From Hyphomicrobiales bacterium (lineage in GTDB: Bacteria; Pseudomonadota; Alphaproteobacteria; Rhizobiales; Rhizobiaceae): a DNA stretch of 64,000 bases. The stretch is from the NCBI GenBank assembly GCA_900473175.1, contig UCKM01000020.1, positions 62,001 through 126,000 on the forward strand, written 5' to 3'. A program made the position numbers and the translations under genes. Shown piece after piece: positions 16,601 to 25,142 of the stretch (positions are counted from its first letter, which is position 1; every line of letters begins with the position of its first letter). The notes beneath the pieces are model-generated. The model saw only the letters and a program-made list of their open reading frames with translations. It did no database searches and had not been told where the DNA came from.

Positions 16601-17310
16601 CGCTTCACCCCGCTTCTAGCCGCGCGACGTTCAATTGCGTCAATGACGAAGGACGAAAGGATGGCAAGCACCAGATAAATCATGCAGGCTGTGCCGAAAA
16701 ACAGGAATGCGTGCTTCGTAACGCGCGCCGCGACGCCGGTCTGACGCAATATGTCGGCGAGGCCGATGGCGGAAACGAGCGCCGTATCCTTGAGCAGGAT
16801 CATCCAGAGATTGGCAAGGCCGGGCAGGGCAATGCGGATCAATTGCGGCAGGATGACCTTGCGCATCGTCTGGCCATTGGAAAGGCCGATGGCATAGCCG
16901 CCTTCATATTGGCCCTTCGGTATGGCCCGAAACGCCGACAGGAACACTTCGCTGGCATAGGAAGAAAATACCACGCCAAGGGCAAACATGCCGGCGATGA
17001 ACGAATTGATCTCGATATTTCCGGTATAGCCAAGCAGCAAGGCCAGTTTCTGAATGCCGATCTGGGCCCCAAAATAGACTACGAACAAGGTGAGCAATTC
17101 GGGCAAGCCACGGAAAATCGTGGTGTACATGTTCGCCGCAAGTTTGACGGACGGTTCCGACGATTGCTTGCCGAGAGCGACGAAAAAGCCGATCACCAGC
17201 CCAACCGGCAGGGTTGCGAGGGCCAAACTCACTGTTACGAGAATACCGCTGGCAATGCTCGGGCCCCATCCGCCTTCACCAAAACCAAGTAACCCAATCG
17301 AGCCTTCCAT
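16597..17310 (-). CDS. Polar amino-acid ABC transporter permease (HisQ-like)
   Basis: A 237-residue inner-membrane subunit with five predicted helices and the conserved cytoplasmic loop (FRAIPKGQYEGGYAIGLSN) that docks on the ATPase. I take the ATG at 17310, which gives the usual MEGSIGLLGFGEGGWG-type N-terminus; an upstream TTG at 17343 has no ribosome site. It follows the binding-protein gene after 125 bp containing a strong hairpin and overlaps the next permease by four bases. Confidence 0.9.
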   Translation of the reverse strand: MEGSIGLLGFGEGGWGPSIASGILVTVSLALATLPVGLVIGFFVALGKQSSEPSVKLAANMYTTIFRGLPELLTLFVVYFGAQIGIQKLALLLGYTGNIEINSFIAGMFALGVVFSSYASEVFLSAFRAIPKGQYEGGYAIGLSNGQTMRKVILPQLIRIALPGLANLWMILLKDTALVSAIGLADILRQTGVAARVTKHAFLFFGTACMIYLVLAILSSFVIDAIERRAARSGVKR

Positions 17311-17382
17311 AGGCAACTTTCTTGTTCGCGGGCTATTCCCCAAAGCTCATTATGTGAGCCGGCCCGTCATTCTTTGAACGTG

Positions 17383-17410
17383 TGCAGATGGCAGTTACCC
17401 GCCATCTGCA
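17383..17410 (-). terminator. Intercistronic hairpin between binding protein and permease genes
   Basis: A perfect 10-bp inverted repeat, TGCAGATGGC and GCCATCTGCA, surrounds an 8-base loop. It lies 26 bp after the stop of the binding-protein gene and about 73 bp before the permease start. It lacks a clean U tract, so it is more likely an mRNA-stabilising or partial-termination hairpin. Such hairpins commonly let binding protein be made in excess over permeases. Confidence 0.6.
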
Positions 17411-17435
17411 TTCTTATCAAGTCAGTCCGTCCGGC

Positions 17436-18227
17436 TCAATCCTCGCCGCCGTAAACGTCAATCTTGAAGTACTTGTCGTTAATTTCCTTGTACTTTCCGT
17501 TCTTGCGAATGGCTGCAATGGCCGCAGTGAACTTGTCGGCAAGCGCGGTATTGCCTTTCTTTACTGTCACACCGGCGCCGGGGCCATGGATCGAAACATC
17601 AGGCTCGATCGTGCCGAGCAGCTTGCAGCATGCACCTGCATCGCTGTCGAGCCACTGGCCAAGCACGATCACGTCGTCCATCACCGCATCGATGCGGCCA
17701 TTGGAGATATCGAGCTTGTACTCGTCCGCAGTCGGATACATCTTGAGCTCGGAGCCGCTATATTTCGCCTGCGCGAAGTTGGAGTGGCTGGTGGACGCCT
17801 GGACGCCGAGGGTCTTGCCCTTCAGTGCTTCCGGGGTGATGTCCTTGATGGCGGAATCCTTCGGCACGGCAATGGCTGGCGGTGTGTTGTAGTACTTCTT
17901 CGAGAAGTCGACCTTCTCAAGGCGCTCCGGCGTGATCGACATGGATGCGATGATCGCATCAAACTTGCCGGCCTGCAGTGCCGGGATCATGCCGTCCCAA
18001 TCCTGCGATACCCACGTGCATTGAGCCTTCATCTCGGCGCACAGGGCATTGCCGATGTCGATGTCGAAGCCTTCAAGCTTGCCATCGGGAGTCAGGTTGT
18101 TGAAGGGCGGGTAGGCTCCTTCGGAAGCAATGGTCAACTTCAGGGCGTCCTCTGCGTGAGCTGCACCCATGGTAAAGGCCAGAGCCGCAGCGGATATCGC
18201 GAGTGCGAGACGCTTGGTGATACGCAT
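17436..18227 (-). CDS. Polar amino-acid ABC transporter substrate-binding protein
   Basis: A 263-residue periplasmic protein of solute-binding family 3. The signal peptide is MRITKRLALAISAAALAFTMGAAHA with cleavage near residue 25. Ligand-binding lobes follow with the family motifs GAYPPFNN, GFDIDIGNALCAEM, WDGMIPALQAGKFDAIIASMSITPERLEKVDFS. It resembles lysine/arginine/ornithine-binding proteins, but ligand specificity is inferred. First gene of the importer operon; the 223 bp upstream, back to mobB, should hold the promoter. Confidence 0.92.
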   Translation of the reverse strand: MRITKRLALAISAAALAFTMGAAHAEDALKLTIASEGAYPPFNNLTPDGKLEGFDIDIGNALCAEMKAQCTWVSQDWDGMIPALQAGKFDAIIASMSITPERLEKVDFSKKYYNTPPAIAVPKDSAIKDITPEALKGKTLGVQASTSHSNFAQAKYSGSELKMYPTADEYKLDISNGRIDAVMDDVIVLGQWLDSDAGACCKLLGTIEPDVSIHGPGAGVTVKKGNTALADKFTAAIAAIRKNGKYKEINDKYFKIDVYGGED

Positions 18228-18450
18228 TTATTTGAACCTCTCTTTTATGGCCCGGCTGTTCCCCTATTTTTTTGGACAGCCTTCCGGGCAAGTCGCAGTT
18301 TTTACTGCTCCCGGCGAGGATATTCCCACTAGTTTTTGCCTAAATGCAACTGGGAATCGTGCGTCGCCGAACAAATCCGAAGGGCAAAATCACACAATAA
18401 TTGGGGCCCCTTTCTTTTTGTTGCGCGCGCCTTAGTTGAAACGGCATTTT

Positions 18451-18978
18451 CTAACCCGCCTTGCGCGAAAGTCCCATCTCCCGCTCAATCAGATCCGCCA
18501 GGCCGACGACGTCATCGAGATCAAAGACGGGAATCGGCTCGTTCGTGATAGGGTAATCGCTGGCGATGGCGATGATCGCCGGGTCGTTCGCGGCCAGACG
18601 CTCGCCGGCTCGGCCCTCAAGCCTTCTCGTCTCGATCTTCTTGTGGGGTTCGCGCTTGTAACCCTCGACCAGTACCAGATCGCAAGGGGCCAAACGGGAG
18701 ATGATCGCATCCAGCGAGGGTTCGCTTTCATCGGTCAGCTCATGCATCAGCGCCCAGCGCCTGTCAGAGACGATGGCGACTTCACCTGCCCCTGCCTTGC
18801 GATGGCGGTAGGAGTCGGTCCCCTCCTTGTCGATGTCGAAATCATGGTGCGCATGTTTGACCGTCGAGACCTTCCAGCCGCGCCGGGTCAGTTCGCCGAC
18901 GAGCTTGACCGTCAGGGTCGTCTTGCCCGAGTTTTTCCAGCCGGTGATACCGAATGTGCGATGCGTATCGGAAGTCAT
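18451..18978 (-). CDS. mobB: Molybdopterin-guanine dinucleotide biosynthesis protein MobB
   Basis: A 175-residue P-loop GTPase that assists MobA in adding GMP to molybdopterin. Walker A is GWKNSGKTT at about residues 11-19; VKHAHHDFDID and LVLVEGYKREPHKKIE are typical MobB motifs. The ATG at 18978 overlaps the mobA stop (ATGA), so it is translationally coupled to mobA; this overlap decides the start over the in-frame ATG at 18993. It is the last gene of the moaA-EamA-mobA-mobB operon. Confidence 0.94.
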   Translation of the reverse strand: MTSDTHRTFGITGWKNSGKTTLTVKLVGELTRRGWKVSTVKHAHHDFDIDKEGTDSYRHRKAGAGEVAIVSDRRWALMHELTDESEPSLDAIISRLAPCDLVLVEGYKREPHKKIETRRLEGRAGERLAANDPAIIAIASDYPITNEPIPVFDLDDVVGLADLIEREMGLSRKAG

Positions 18979-19610
18979 TGCGTATTGATCCATCTTTGCC
19001 GGGCGTCGACAATATCCTGTGGTGTATTGATATTGAAGAACGGATCAAATGGCGCGCCCGATTGCGGCGTAACAATGGGAAATTCCGCGATCCTGTGGGG
19101 ATGACCTTCAATCCAGGCAATGACCCTGCGGTTCTTTTCCTCGCTCAGCCAATGGCGCAGGTCGGTCTTGAGCAAGACAGGCCATAGCCCGAATACTGGA
19201 TGCAGCCTGTCGCCGGAGGAAGCGACGCCGATATGACCGGGCGCGTCGGCGATCGAACGGCGAAGCGTGTAAACAAGGTCATCGGGAAAGAACGGCGTGT
19301 CCGTCGCGACCGTGACGATGTGCGAGAAGGCGGCCGGCTGATTGGCCGCCCATTCCATACCGGCCAGTACCCCGGCCAGCGGACCGGCAAAACCGGAAAT
19401 GTCGTCCGGGATTACCGGGACATGCAAACTCGCAAAATGTTCGGGGTTGCCGTTACTGTTAAGTGCGATGACGTCAACCTGGCGCGCCAGGCGCGCGTGG
19501 ACGTGGTCAATGAGGCGTCCATCGCCGAAGGAGAGGACCGCCTTGTCCTGCCTGTCCATCCGCCGGGATTGGCCACCTGCCAGCATCACACCCGCAATAC
19601 GCACGCTCAC
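18975..19610 (-). CDS. mobA: Molybdenum cofactor guanylyltransferase MobA
   Basis: A 211-residue nucleotidyltransferase that transfers GMP from GTP to molybdopterin to make the MGD cofactor used by DMSO-reductase-family enzymes. The nucleotide-binding motif LAGGQSRRMDRQDKA is at the N-terminus; VATDTPFFPDDL is the metal and substrate loop; the C-terminus has FDPFFNINTPQD. The GTG start overlaps the stop of the EamA transporter gene (GTGA), and its own stop overlaps mobB. Confidence 0.95.
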   Translation of the reverse strand: MSVRIAGVMLAGGQSRRMDRQDKAVLSFGDGRLIDHVHARLARQVDVIALNSNGNPEHFASLHVPVIPDDISGFAGPLAGVLAGMEWAANQPAAFSHIVTVATDTPFFPDDLVYTLRRSIADAPGHIGVASSGDRLHPVFGLWPVLLKTDLRHWLSEEKNRRVIAWIEGHPHRIAEFPIVTPQSGAPFDPFFNINTPQDIVDARQRWINTQ

Positions 19611-20530
19611 ACCCCATCCGGTGACGTCGTTGCCGCCTCCGCCGTGATTCCGACGGGCTTCAGGCGGTTGACGATGCGCTCACGGTAGAGCGTATAAAGC
19701 CCGCTGCCAATGACGATGATCGATCCGATGATCATTGGAATATCGGGAAAATCGCCAAAGAACAGGAAACCGAGCAAAATCGCCCAGAGCAGGCTGGTGT
19801 AGCGGAATGGCGCGACAAACGAGATTTCTCCCTCGCGCATGGCAAGAATCAGGAAGTGGTAGGCGACGATGACACAGCAGGCCGCCAATGTAAGCAGCAG
19901 CGTGTTTGTCAGCGACATGGGTGTCCAGCCGCCAAGCGGCCCGATCAGCACGATGCCAGCCAGCGAAACGCCGACCGACGTCAAAGCCGAAATCATCAGG
20001 ACAGGAATGGTTTTCGGCACTTTGCGGGTGGCGAGATCGCGCAGCGCGGCAAATATGACCGTGACGACGATCAGGAGGATATAGGGGCTTACGCCAGCGC
20101 TTCCCGGCCGCACGATGATCAACACGCCGGTAAAGCCGACAGCGATGGCAACCCAGCGCCGCCACCCCACAGGTTCGCCGAAGAACATCGCGGCTCCCAT
20201 GGTGACGACCAAAGGCAGGGCCTGCAGAATTGCGGATGTCAGGGCGAGGGGTACATGTACCAATGCAATGAGGAAGCTCACCGTTCCGACCACTTCGCCT
20301 ATGACCCGGATAATGGTCATCTTATGCAGCGCTTGGCGCAGCGGAATGAGCATTCCCTTGTGCCAGGCAAGCGCAAGGATCAGCACCGTGGCGATCGATC
20401 CGCGCACAAGCATGACCTGGCCCATATTCATGTGCTCAGCGACGTATTTCACGGTTGCATCGTTGAAGGTGAAGCTGGCCATGCCAATGGCCATATAAAG
20501 GCTGCCGCGCAGATTGGGAGAGAGTGCCAA
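19607..20530 (-). CDS. EamA/DMT-family membrane transporter in the Moco operon
   Basis: A drug/metabolite transporter superfamily protein with about ten hydrophobic helices in two EamA repeats, the second beginning near GLSPYILL-type residues. The exported or imported compound is unknown. It is linked to molybdenum-cofactor genes: moaA ends 61 bp upstream and the stop overlaps mobA by four bases. The start is uncertain: the frame is open to a TTG at 20578, an ideal GGAGGAG at 20560-20566 is followed by in-frame CTG (20554) or ATT codons, and a TTG at 20530 gives the N-terminus best like the family (ALSPNLRGSLYM). I list the last. Confidence 0.85.
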   Translation of the reverse strand: MALSPNLRGSLYMAIGMASFTFNDATVKYVAEHMNMGQVMLVRGSIATVLILALAWHKGMLIPLRQALHKMTIIRVIGEVVGTVSFLIALVHVPLALTSAILQALPLVVTMGAAMFFGEPVGWRRWVAIAVGFTGVLIIVRPGSAGVSPYILLIVVTVIFAALRDLATRKVPKTIPVLMISALTSVGVSLAGIVLIGPLGGWTPMSLTNTLLLTLAACCVIVAYHFLILAMREGEISFVAPFRYTSLLWAILLGFLFFGDFPDIPMIIGSIIVIGSGLYTLYRERIVNRLKPVGITAEAATTSPDGV

Positions 20531-20639
20531 GATGATCGTTTCCGAGTGAATCAGCGATTCTCCTCCGGAATCGCACAAGTTGATATATCAGCCTGTGCCA
20601 ATCGGCGCATTCGGAATATTGAAGTTGTCAAAGGACGGC

Positions 20640-21674
20640 TCAGCCGCCGGTGACGCTCATATGACGGGACACCGCCGGGCGGTTGTGACGGCGATCGATA
20701 ATGAAATCATGGCCCTTCGGCTTGCGGCCGATAGCCTCGTCAATGGCGGCATTCACGAGTTCATTGCCTTCCGACGCACGCAATGGCGCGCGCAGATCCG
20801 CCGCATCCTCCTGTCCGAGACACATATAGAGCGTGCCGGTGCAGGTCAGGCGGACACGATTGCAACTCTCGCAGAAATTGTGCGTCATCGGCGTGATGAA
20901 ACCGACGCGACCACCAGTCTCCTTGACCTCTACATAACGTGCCGGACCGCCCGTCTTGTAGGCGATATCTTCCAGCGTGAATTCTTCGCTTAGCTTTGCC
21001 CGCACCAGGGACAGCGGCAGATACTGGTCGGTGCGGTCGAGATCGATTTCGCCCATCGGCATGGTTTCGATCAGCGTCAGATCCATGCCGCGTCCATGGG
21101 CCCAGCGGATCATTTCGGGAATTTCGTGATCGTTGAAGCCCTTGAGGGCAACCGCATTCAGCTTGACCTTTATGCCGGCAGCCTGGGCGGCATCGATGCC
21201 TTCCATGACGCGGCTGAAATCGCCCCAGCGGGTGATCTCGCGGAACTTGTCGGGATTGAGTGTATCGAGCGATACATTGATGCGCTTGACGCCATGGCCG
21301 GCCAGTTCGCTCGCGAATCGCGCCAGTTGCGAACCATTGGTCGTCAGCGTCAGCTCTTCGAGTGCGCCGGATAGAAGATGACGGGAAAGCTCGCCGATCA
21401 GGTGGATGATGTTCTTGCGCACGAGTGGCTCGCCGCCGGTGAGTCGCAGTTTTTTCACACCCTTGTCGATGAATGCGGTGCAGAGGCGATCGAGCTCCTC
21501 GAGGGTCAGCAGCTCTTTCTTCGGCAGGAACGTCATGTGCTCGGACATGCAGTAAGTGCAGCGGAAATCGCAACGGTCGGTCACCGAAACGCGCAGATAG
21601 CTGATCGTTCGACCGAATGGGTCGATCATCGGCGCCTGGTATGCGGGTCTGTCGAGCAATGATACGTGGTCCAA
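20640..21674 (-). CDS. moaA: GTP 3',8-cyclase MoaA
   Basis: Radical-SAM enzyme that rearranges GTP to 3',8-cyclo-GTP, the first step of molybdenum-cofactor synthesis. The N-terminal 4Fe-4S site is the CxxxCxxC of [18 protein letters not shown] is the SAM-binding segment; the second cluster is the C-terminal CxxC...C in [14 protein letters not shown]. It ends in the usual GG. The frame is open to 21710, but the start is decided by a perfect AGGAGG six bases before a TTG at 21672-21674, giving 344 residues, the normal length. It heads the Moco operon. Confidence 0.95.
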   Translation of the reverse strand: MDHVSLLDRPAYQAPMIDPFGRTISYLRVSVTDRCDFRCTYCMSEHMTFLPKKELLTLEELDRLCTAFIDKGVKKLRLTGGEPLVRKNIIHLIGELSRHLLSGALEELTLTTNGSQLARFASELAGHGVKRINVSLDTLNPDKFREITRWGDFSRVMEGIDAAQAAGIKVKLNAVALKGFNDHEIPEMIRWAHGRGMDLTLIETMPMGEIDLDRTDQYLPLSLVRAKLSEEFTLEDIAYKTGGPARYVEVKETGGRVGFITPMTHNFCESCNRVRLTCTGTLYMCLGQEDAADLRAPLRASEGNELVNAAIDEAIGRKPKGHDFIIDRRHNRPAVSRHMSVTGG

Positions 21675-21821
21675 AAGCTTCCTCCTGAAGGAGAGATAAG
21701 GTGCCGGCACTTGCTTGTCCAGTCATGGTCACAAGCATGCTGTTTCAAGCAAAACTATATGTCGGCTTGCGGCCTGCCTTTTCGGCGCTTACAGAAGTTC
21801 GGCTAACGAGGATTATACACC

Positions 21822-22196
21822 ATGACAGACGCCTGGCCGAAAGAATTGCGCGTCAGCAAGGATCGCCGGTCGCTTACGGTCAGCTTCGACAACGGCGAAA
21901 CCTATACATTTGCGGCTGAGCTCCTGCGCGTAGCCTCGCCATCTGCGGAGGTGCAGGGACATTCCCCGGAACAGCGCGTTACAGTGCCCGGCAAGATCAA
22001 TGTCGAGATCACCAGGATGGAACCCGTCGGCAATTATGCCGTGCGTATCATCTTCGACGACATGCACGATACCGGCCTGTTCAGTTGGGACTACCTGCTT
22101 GAACTTGGCCGCAACAAGGAAAGCCGCTGGCAGGCCTATCTCGATGAACTTGCCGAAAAGGGATTGAGCCGCGAGCCATTTGCACCACGGCATTGA
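21822..22196 (+). CDS. DUF971 family protein
   Basis: A 124-residue protein with the DUF971 fold (related to the N-terminal domain of gamma-butyrobetaine hydroxylase): WPKELRVSKDRRSLTVSFDNGE, then YAVRIIFDDMHDTGLFSWDYLLELG. In other bacteria the domain is found alone or fused to Mrp/ApbC-type iron-sulfur carriers, so a role near Fe-S or metal handling is possible but unproven. It is divergent from moaA, an Fe-S enzyme, with a 147-bp spacer. Confidence 0.88.
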   Translation: MTDAWPKELRVSKDRRSLTVSFDNGETYTFAAELLRVASPSAEVQGHSPEQRVTVPGKINVEITRMEPVGNYAVRIIFDDMHDTGLFSWDYLLELGRNKESRWQAYLDELAEKGLSREPFAPRH

Positions 22197-22434
22197 GCAT
22201 TCCGGACAACCTGCCTGTCCATCGTCAGTTCTGAACCAGCATGAGAATTCGGTTGAATTGATGTAATGTGTCGAAATCGGCACACAGCTGGAAATTATAG
22301 CGCGCAGAATAATCAATCGGGCGTTGGGCATTGTTAAAAGATTCTAAATAGGATGCGGTGAAACTGGCCGAACACCAAATCAGAGGCCGGCCCATGTTGA
22401 CCATGGGCGAGAAAGTACCATCCGGGCGAGCATC

Positions 22435-24348
22435 ATGAACTCCTTTTCCAAAAAACAGGCAATCTTCCTGGCTGCAATGTTGTCGGCAACCGCCGTCCCG
22501 CTGTCGCCAGCATCTGCCGCAAACAATCTTATGGAGCTGTTGTTCGGCCCCCACCGCGTCAATTCCCAGCCTGTAGCGCAACCACGAATGCTTCGGCCCA
22601 ATGAGGTTGACCAGTCCGACAGGCGCGCGCCTATCAAGCGTGTGACCGTGACCGCTCCGTCGAATTACGACTATAAGCCTGACACGTTGACTCAGGTCGA
22701 TTTCTCCAAGGTCGACCCCCAATTGACCGCCTCCGCCGATCATGATGCGGCTTCGCCGCCGCAGATGGAGCAGTTCGGTTTGAAGCTCGATCATCTGAAG
22801 GAAGCGCACATACAGGCAGAAAAGCAGATTGCCGACGCGATCGTTTCCTTCTACGCGACGAAACAGCGGCCGATCTGGACTGCATCCTATGATGTGAGCC
22901 CGAAAGCCAGGGAAGTCGTGGCACTTTTCGCCAAGGCCGGTGCGGAAGGCCTCGATCCTGAAGATTACGCGGTCAAGGTGCCGAGCGACGACTACGACCG
23001 CAGCAATATCCCCGCGCGTCTGAAGGAACTGGCCGAATTTGAGCTTACGATGTCGGCGCGCGCCCTGCGCTATGCGATGGACCAGGGTGAGGGGCGTATC
23101 AATCCAAATCGCCTTAGCGGCTTCCACGACTTTGCGCTCGACCGCGTCAAGCCCCGTGAAGTGATCGACCAGCTCGCTTCCGCCAACGATCCAGGTGCAG
23201 TGCTTGCAGGCTTCGCCCCGCAAAACAAATGGTACGCGGAACTAAAGCAGAGCCTGCAGGAAATCGGCGACGCCAAGGAACCGAGCGTGCGCGTGGCTCC
23301 CGGCACCAAGATCCGGCCCGGCGACGAAAACCCCGAAATCGCCAATGTCGTCGCCCTCATCAAAGCCAAGGCGCCCAAGGAGTATCTTGCCACGCACGAG
23401 GCAGTGCTTCAGGCGCATGAAAATGCCAGTGTCTATGACGAGAGCCTCGTTGCGGCGATCAAGGATTTTCAGACGCAGCAGGGGCGTAAGCCTGACGGCA
23501 TCATCGGCAGCAGCACGATCAATTCGCTGCAGGCCGAATCGACGTCGTCGAAACGCGACCGGATCGCCTACTCCATGGAGCGGTTGCGCTGGCTGCCGCA
23601 TGATTTCGGCAAGCGTTATGTCTTCATCAATCAGCCCGCCTTTCGCGCGCAGTATTTCGATGACAATACCGAGAAGCTGGCGATGAACATCGTCGTCGGT
23701 ACGCCGACGAACCAGACCTATTTCTTCGATGATACGATCGAAACGGTGGTCTTCAATCCATCCTGGGGCGTGCCGCGTTCGATCATTCTCAACGAGATGA
23801 TGCCGAAGATCCTCAACAACCCTTCCTATCTTGAGAGCAGCGGCTATGAGGTTGTGGATAAGTCGAACCGCGTGATCCCGTCAAGTTCGGTGAACTGGTC
23901 GCAGGTCGCCGCAAATGGCGGCGGCGTCGGCATTCGCCAGAAGCCGAGCCTCGACAATGCGCTCGGCGAACTCAAGATCCTGTTTCCCAACAGTCATGAC
24001 ATCTACATGCACGACACGCCGGCAAAATCCTATTTCAAGCGGGACATGCGGGCATTGAGCCATGGCTGTATCCGCCTGGAGCATCCGCGCGACATGGCAG
24101 CAGCGGTACTCGGTGTTCCAGTTGGCGACCTGCAGCAGTATTTCGGCAAGAACGAGCGCAGCGTCAGGGTCCCGAATCCGTTGCCGGTGTACATTTCCTA
24201 TTTCACCGCGTGGCCGGATGCGACGACAGGTCAGATTCACTTTTACGCCGATGTCTACGAGCGGGACGCCTATCTTGAAAAGGCTTTCGACAAGACCCGG
24301 GCCGTACGCCAGTCAACAACCCAGGCAGCGCAGACGGCAAGGCTTTAG
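22435..24348 (+). CDS. Periplasmic L,D-transpeptidase (YkuD), YcbB-like
   Basis: A 637-residue exported protein predicted to make 3-3 peptide crosslinks in peptidoglycan or attach proteins to it. The signal peptide ends at ASA, near residue 29. A long N-terminal region (about 120-300) matches the YcbB scaffold domain. A putative peptidoglycan-binding helix bundle follows (IKDFQTQQGRKPDGIIGSSTINSL, about 342-366), then the YkuD domain (about 395-580) with the active-site HGC: SHGCIRLEHP, Cys545. The order scaffold-PG binding-YkuD and the length match E. coli LdtD. It faces the Anbu gene tail to tail. Confidence 0.93.
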   Translation: MNSFSKKQAIFLAAMLSATAVPLSPASAANNLMELLFGPHRVNSQPVAQPRMLRPNEVDQSDRRAPIKRVTVTAPSNYDYKPDTLTQVDFSKVDPQLTASADHDAASPPQMEQFGLKLDHLKEAHIQAEKQIADAIVSFYATKQRPIWTASYDVSPKAREVVALFAKAGAEGLDPEDYAVKVPSDDYDRSNIPARLKELAEFELTMSARALRYAMDQGEGRINPNRLSGFHDFALDRVKPREVIDQLASANDPGAVLAGFAPQNKWYAELKQSLQEIGDAKEPSVRVAPGTKIRPGDENPEIANVVALIKAKAPKEYLATHEAVLQAHENASVYDESLVAAIKDFQTQQGRKPDGIIGSSTINSLQAESTSSKRDRIAYSMERLRWLPHDFGKRYVFINQPAFRAQYFDDNTEKLAMNIVVGTPTNQTYFFDDTIETVVFNPSWGVPRSIILNEMMPKILNNPSYLESSGYEVVDKSNRVIPSSSVNWSQVAANGGGVGIRQKPSLDNALGELKILFPNSHDIYMHDTPAKSYFKRDMRALSHGCIRLEHPRDMAAAVLGVPVGDLQQYFGKNERSVRVPNPLPVYISYFTAWPDATTGQIHFYADVYERDAYLEKAFDKTRAVRQSTTQAAQTARL

Positions 24349-24372
24349 AGCTTTTCTGCGAGAAAGCTCTAA
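24345..24372. terminator. Bidirectional terminator carrying both stop codons
   Basis: TTAGAGCTTT and AAAGCTCTAA make a perfect 10-bp stem with an 8-base loop. The left arm holds the TAG of the L,D-transpeptidase (24346-24348); the right arm holds the TAG of Anbu on the other strand (24369-24371). Both converging transcripts therefore end in the same hairpin. Confidence 0.65.
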
Positions 24373-25109
24373 CCGCGCGGCACGATCTCGAATGGTGGCA
24401 GGCTTTGCAGCGCAAGCTTCAGGGCCTGCGACCAGCCCTCGGATATCATCTCGTAGTAGGGATCGTGGCGTTCGATCCGTTTCTCGAATCCGAGCTTGAA
24501 GCTGTCGGATTCGTAAAATTGCAGGTCAAGCGGCAATCCAACCGACAGGTTGGATTTCAAGGTGGAATCGAAGGATACCATCAGGAGTTTGGTAGCCTCC
24601 TCGAATGTCATTCCCGGATCATAGGAACGCACAATGATCGGCTTGCCGTATTTGTGCTCGCCGATCTGGAAAAATGGCGTGTCGGGGGTGGATTCAATGA
24701 AATTGCCTTCCGGGTAAATCAGAAACAGGCGCGGGTCACCGCCCTTGATCTGACCGCCGAGAATGATCGATGCGCCAAACGAATCCGCCCGTTGTCCGCC
24801 CGAATCCACCTCTTCGATCACATGTCTTATCGTGTCTCCGATCAGCCGGGCCGTCTGGAACATCGACGGCATTTCATAGATCGACGGCGCGCGTTCTGAG
24901 GGTACCTTGGTGCGCTCGTTGAGAATGCTGATCACTGCCTGTGTGGTCGCGAGATTGCCGGCAGAAAGCAATGTGATGACGCGGTCGCCAGGCTTGGCCC
25001 ACGTGTACATTTTCTTGAAAGTCGAAATATTATCGAGTCCAGCATTGGTCCTCGTGTCAGACATGAACACGAGCCCGCGGTCCAATTTGAGTCCCACGCA
25101 ATAAGTCAT
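24369..25109 (-). CDS. Anbu proteasome-like peptidase (ancestral beta subunit)
   Basis: A 246-residue Ntn-hydrolase of the bacterial proteasome-homologue family known as Anbu. It begins MTYCVGLKLDRG: removal of Met would expose Thr as the nucleophile without a long propeptide, as expected for Anbu, and SDTRTNAG with Lys32/33 follows. Known members assemble into open ring or helical particles without an ATPase cap; substrates are unsettled. Last gene of a four-gene operon: it starts 33 bp after the transglutaminase gene. This gene set recurs in many proteobacteria and has been proposed to make and break down peptide-like conjugates. Confidence 0.93.
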   Translation of the reverse strand: MTYCVGLKLDRGLVFMSDTRTNAGLDNISTFKKMYTWAKPGDRVITLLSAGNLATTQAVISILNERTKVPSERAPSIYEMPSMFQTARLIGDTIRHVIEEVDSGGQRADSFGASIILGGQIKGGDPRLFLIYPEGNFIESTPDTPFFQIGEHKYGKPIIVRSYDPGMTFEEATKLLMVSFDSTLKSNLSVGLPLDLQFYESDSFKLGFEKRIERHDPYYEMISEGWSQALKLALQSLPPFEIVPRG

Positions 25110-25142
25110 AGTATAATCCCAGGTCCAAAACGATCAGAGCGA

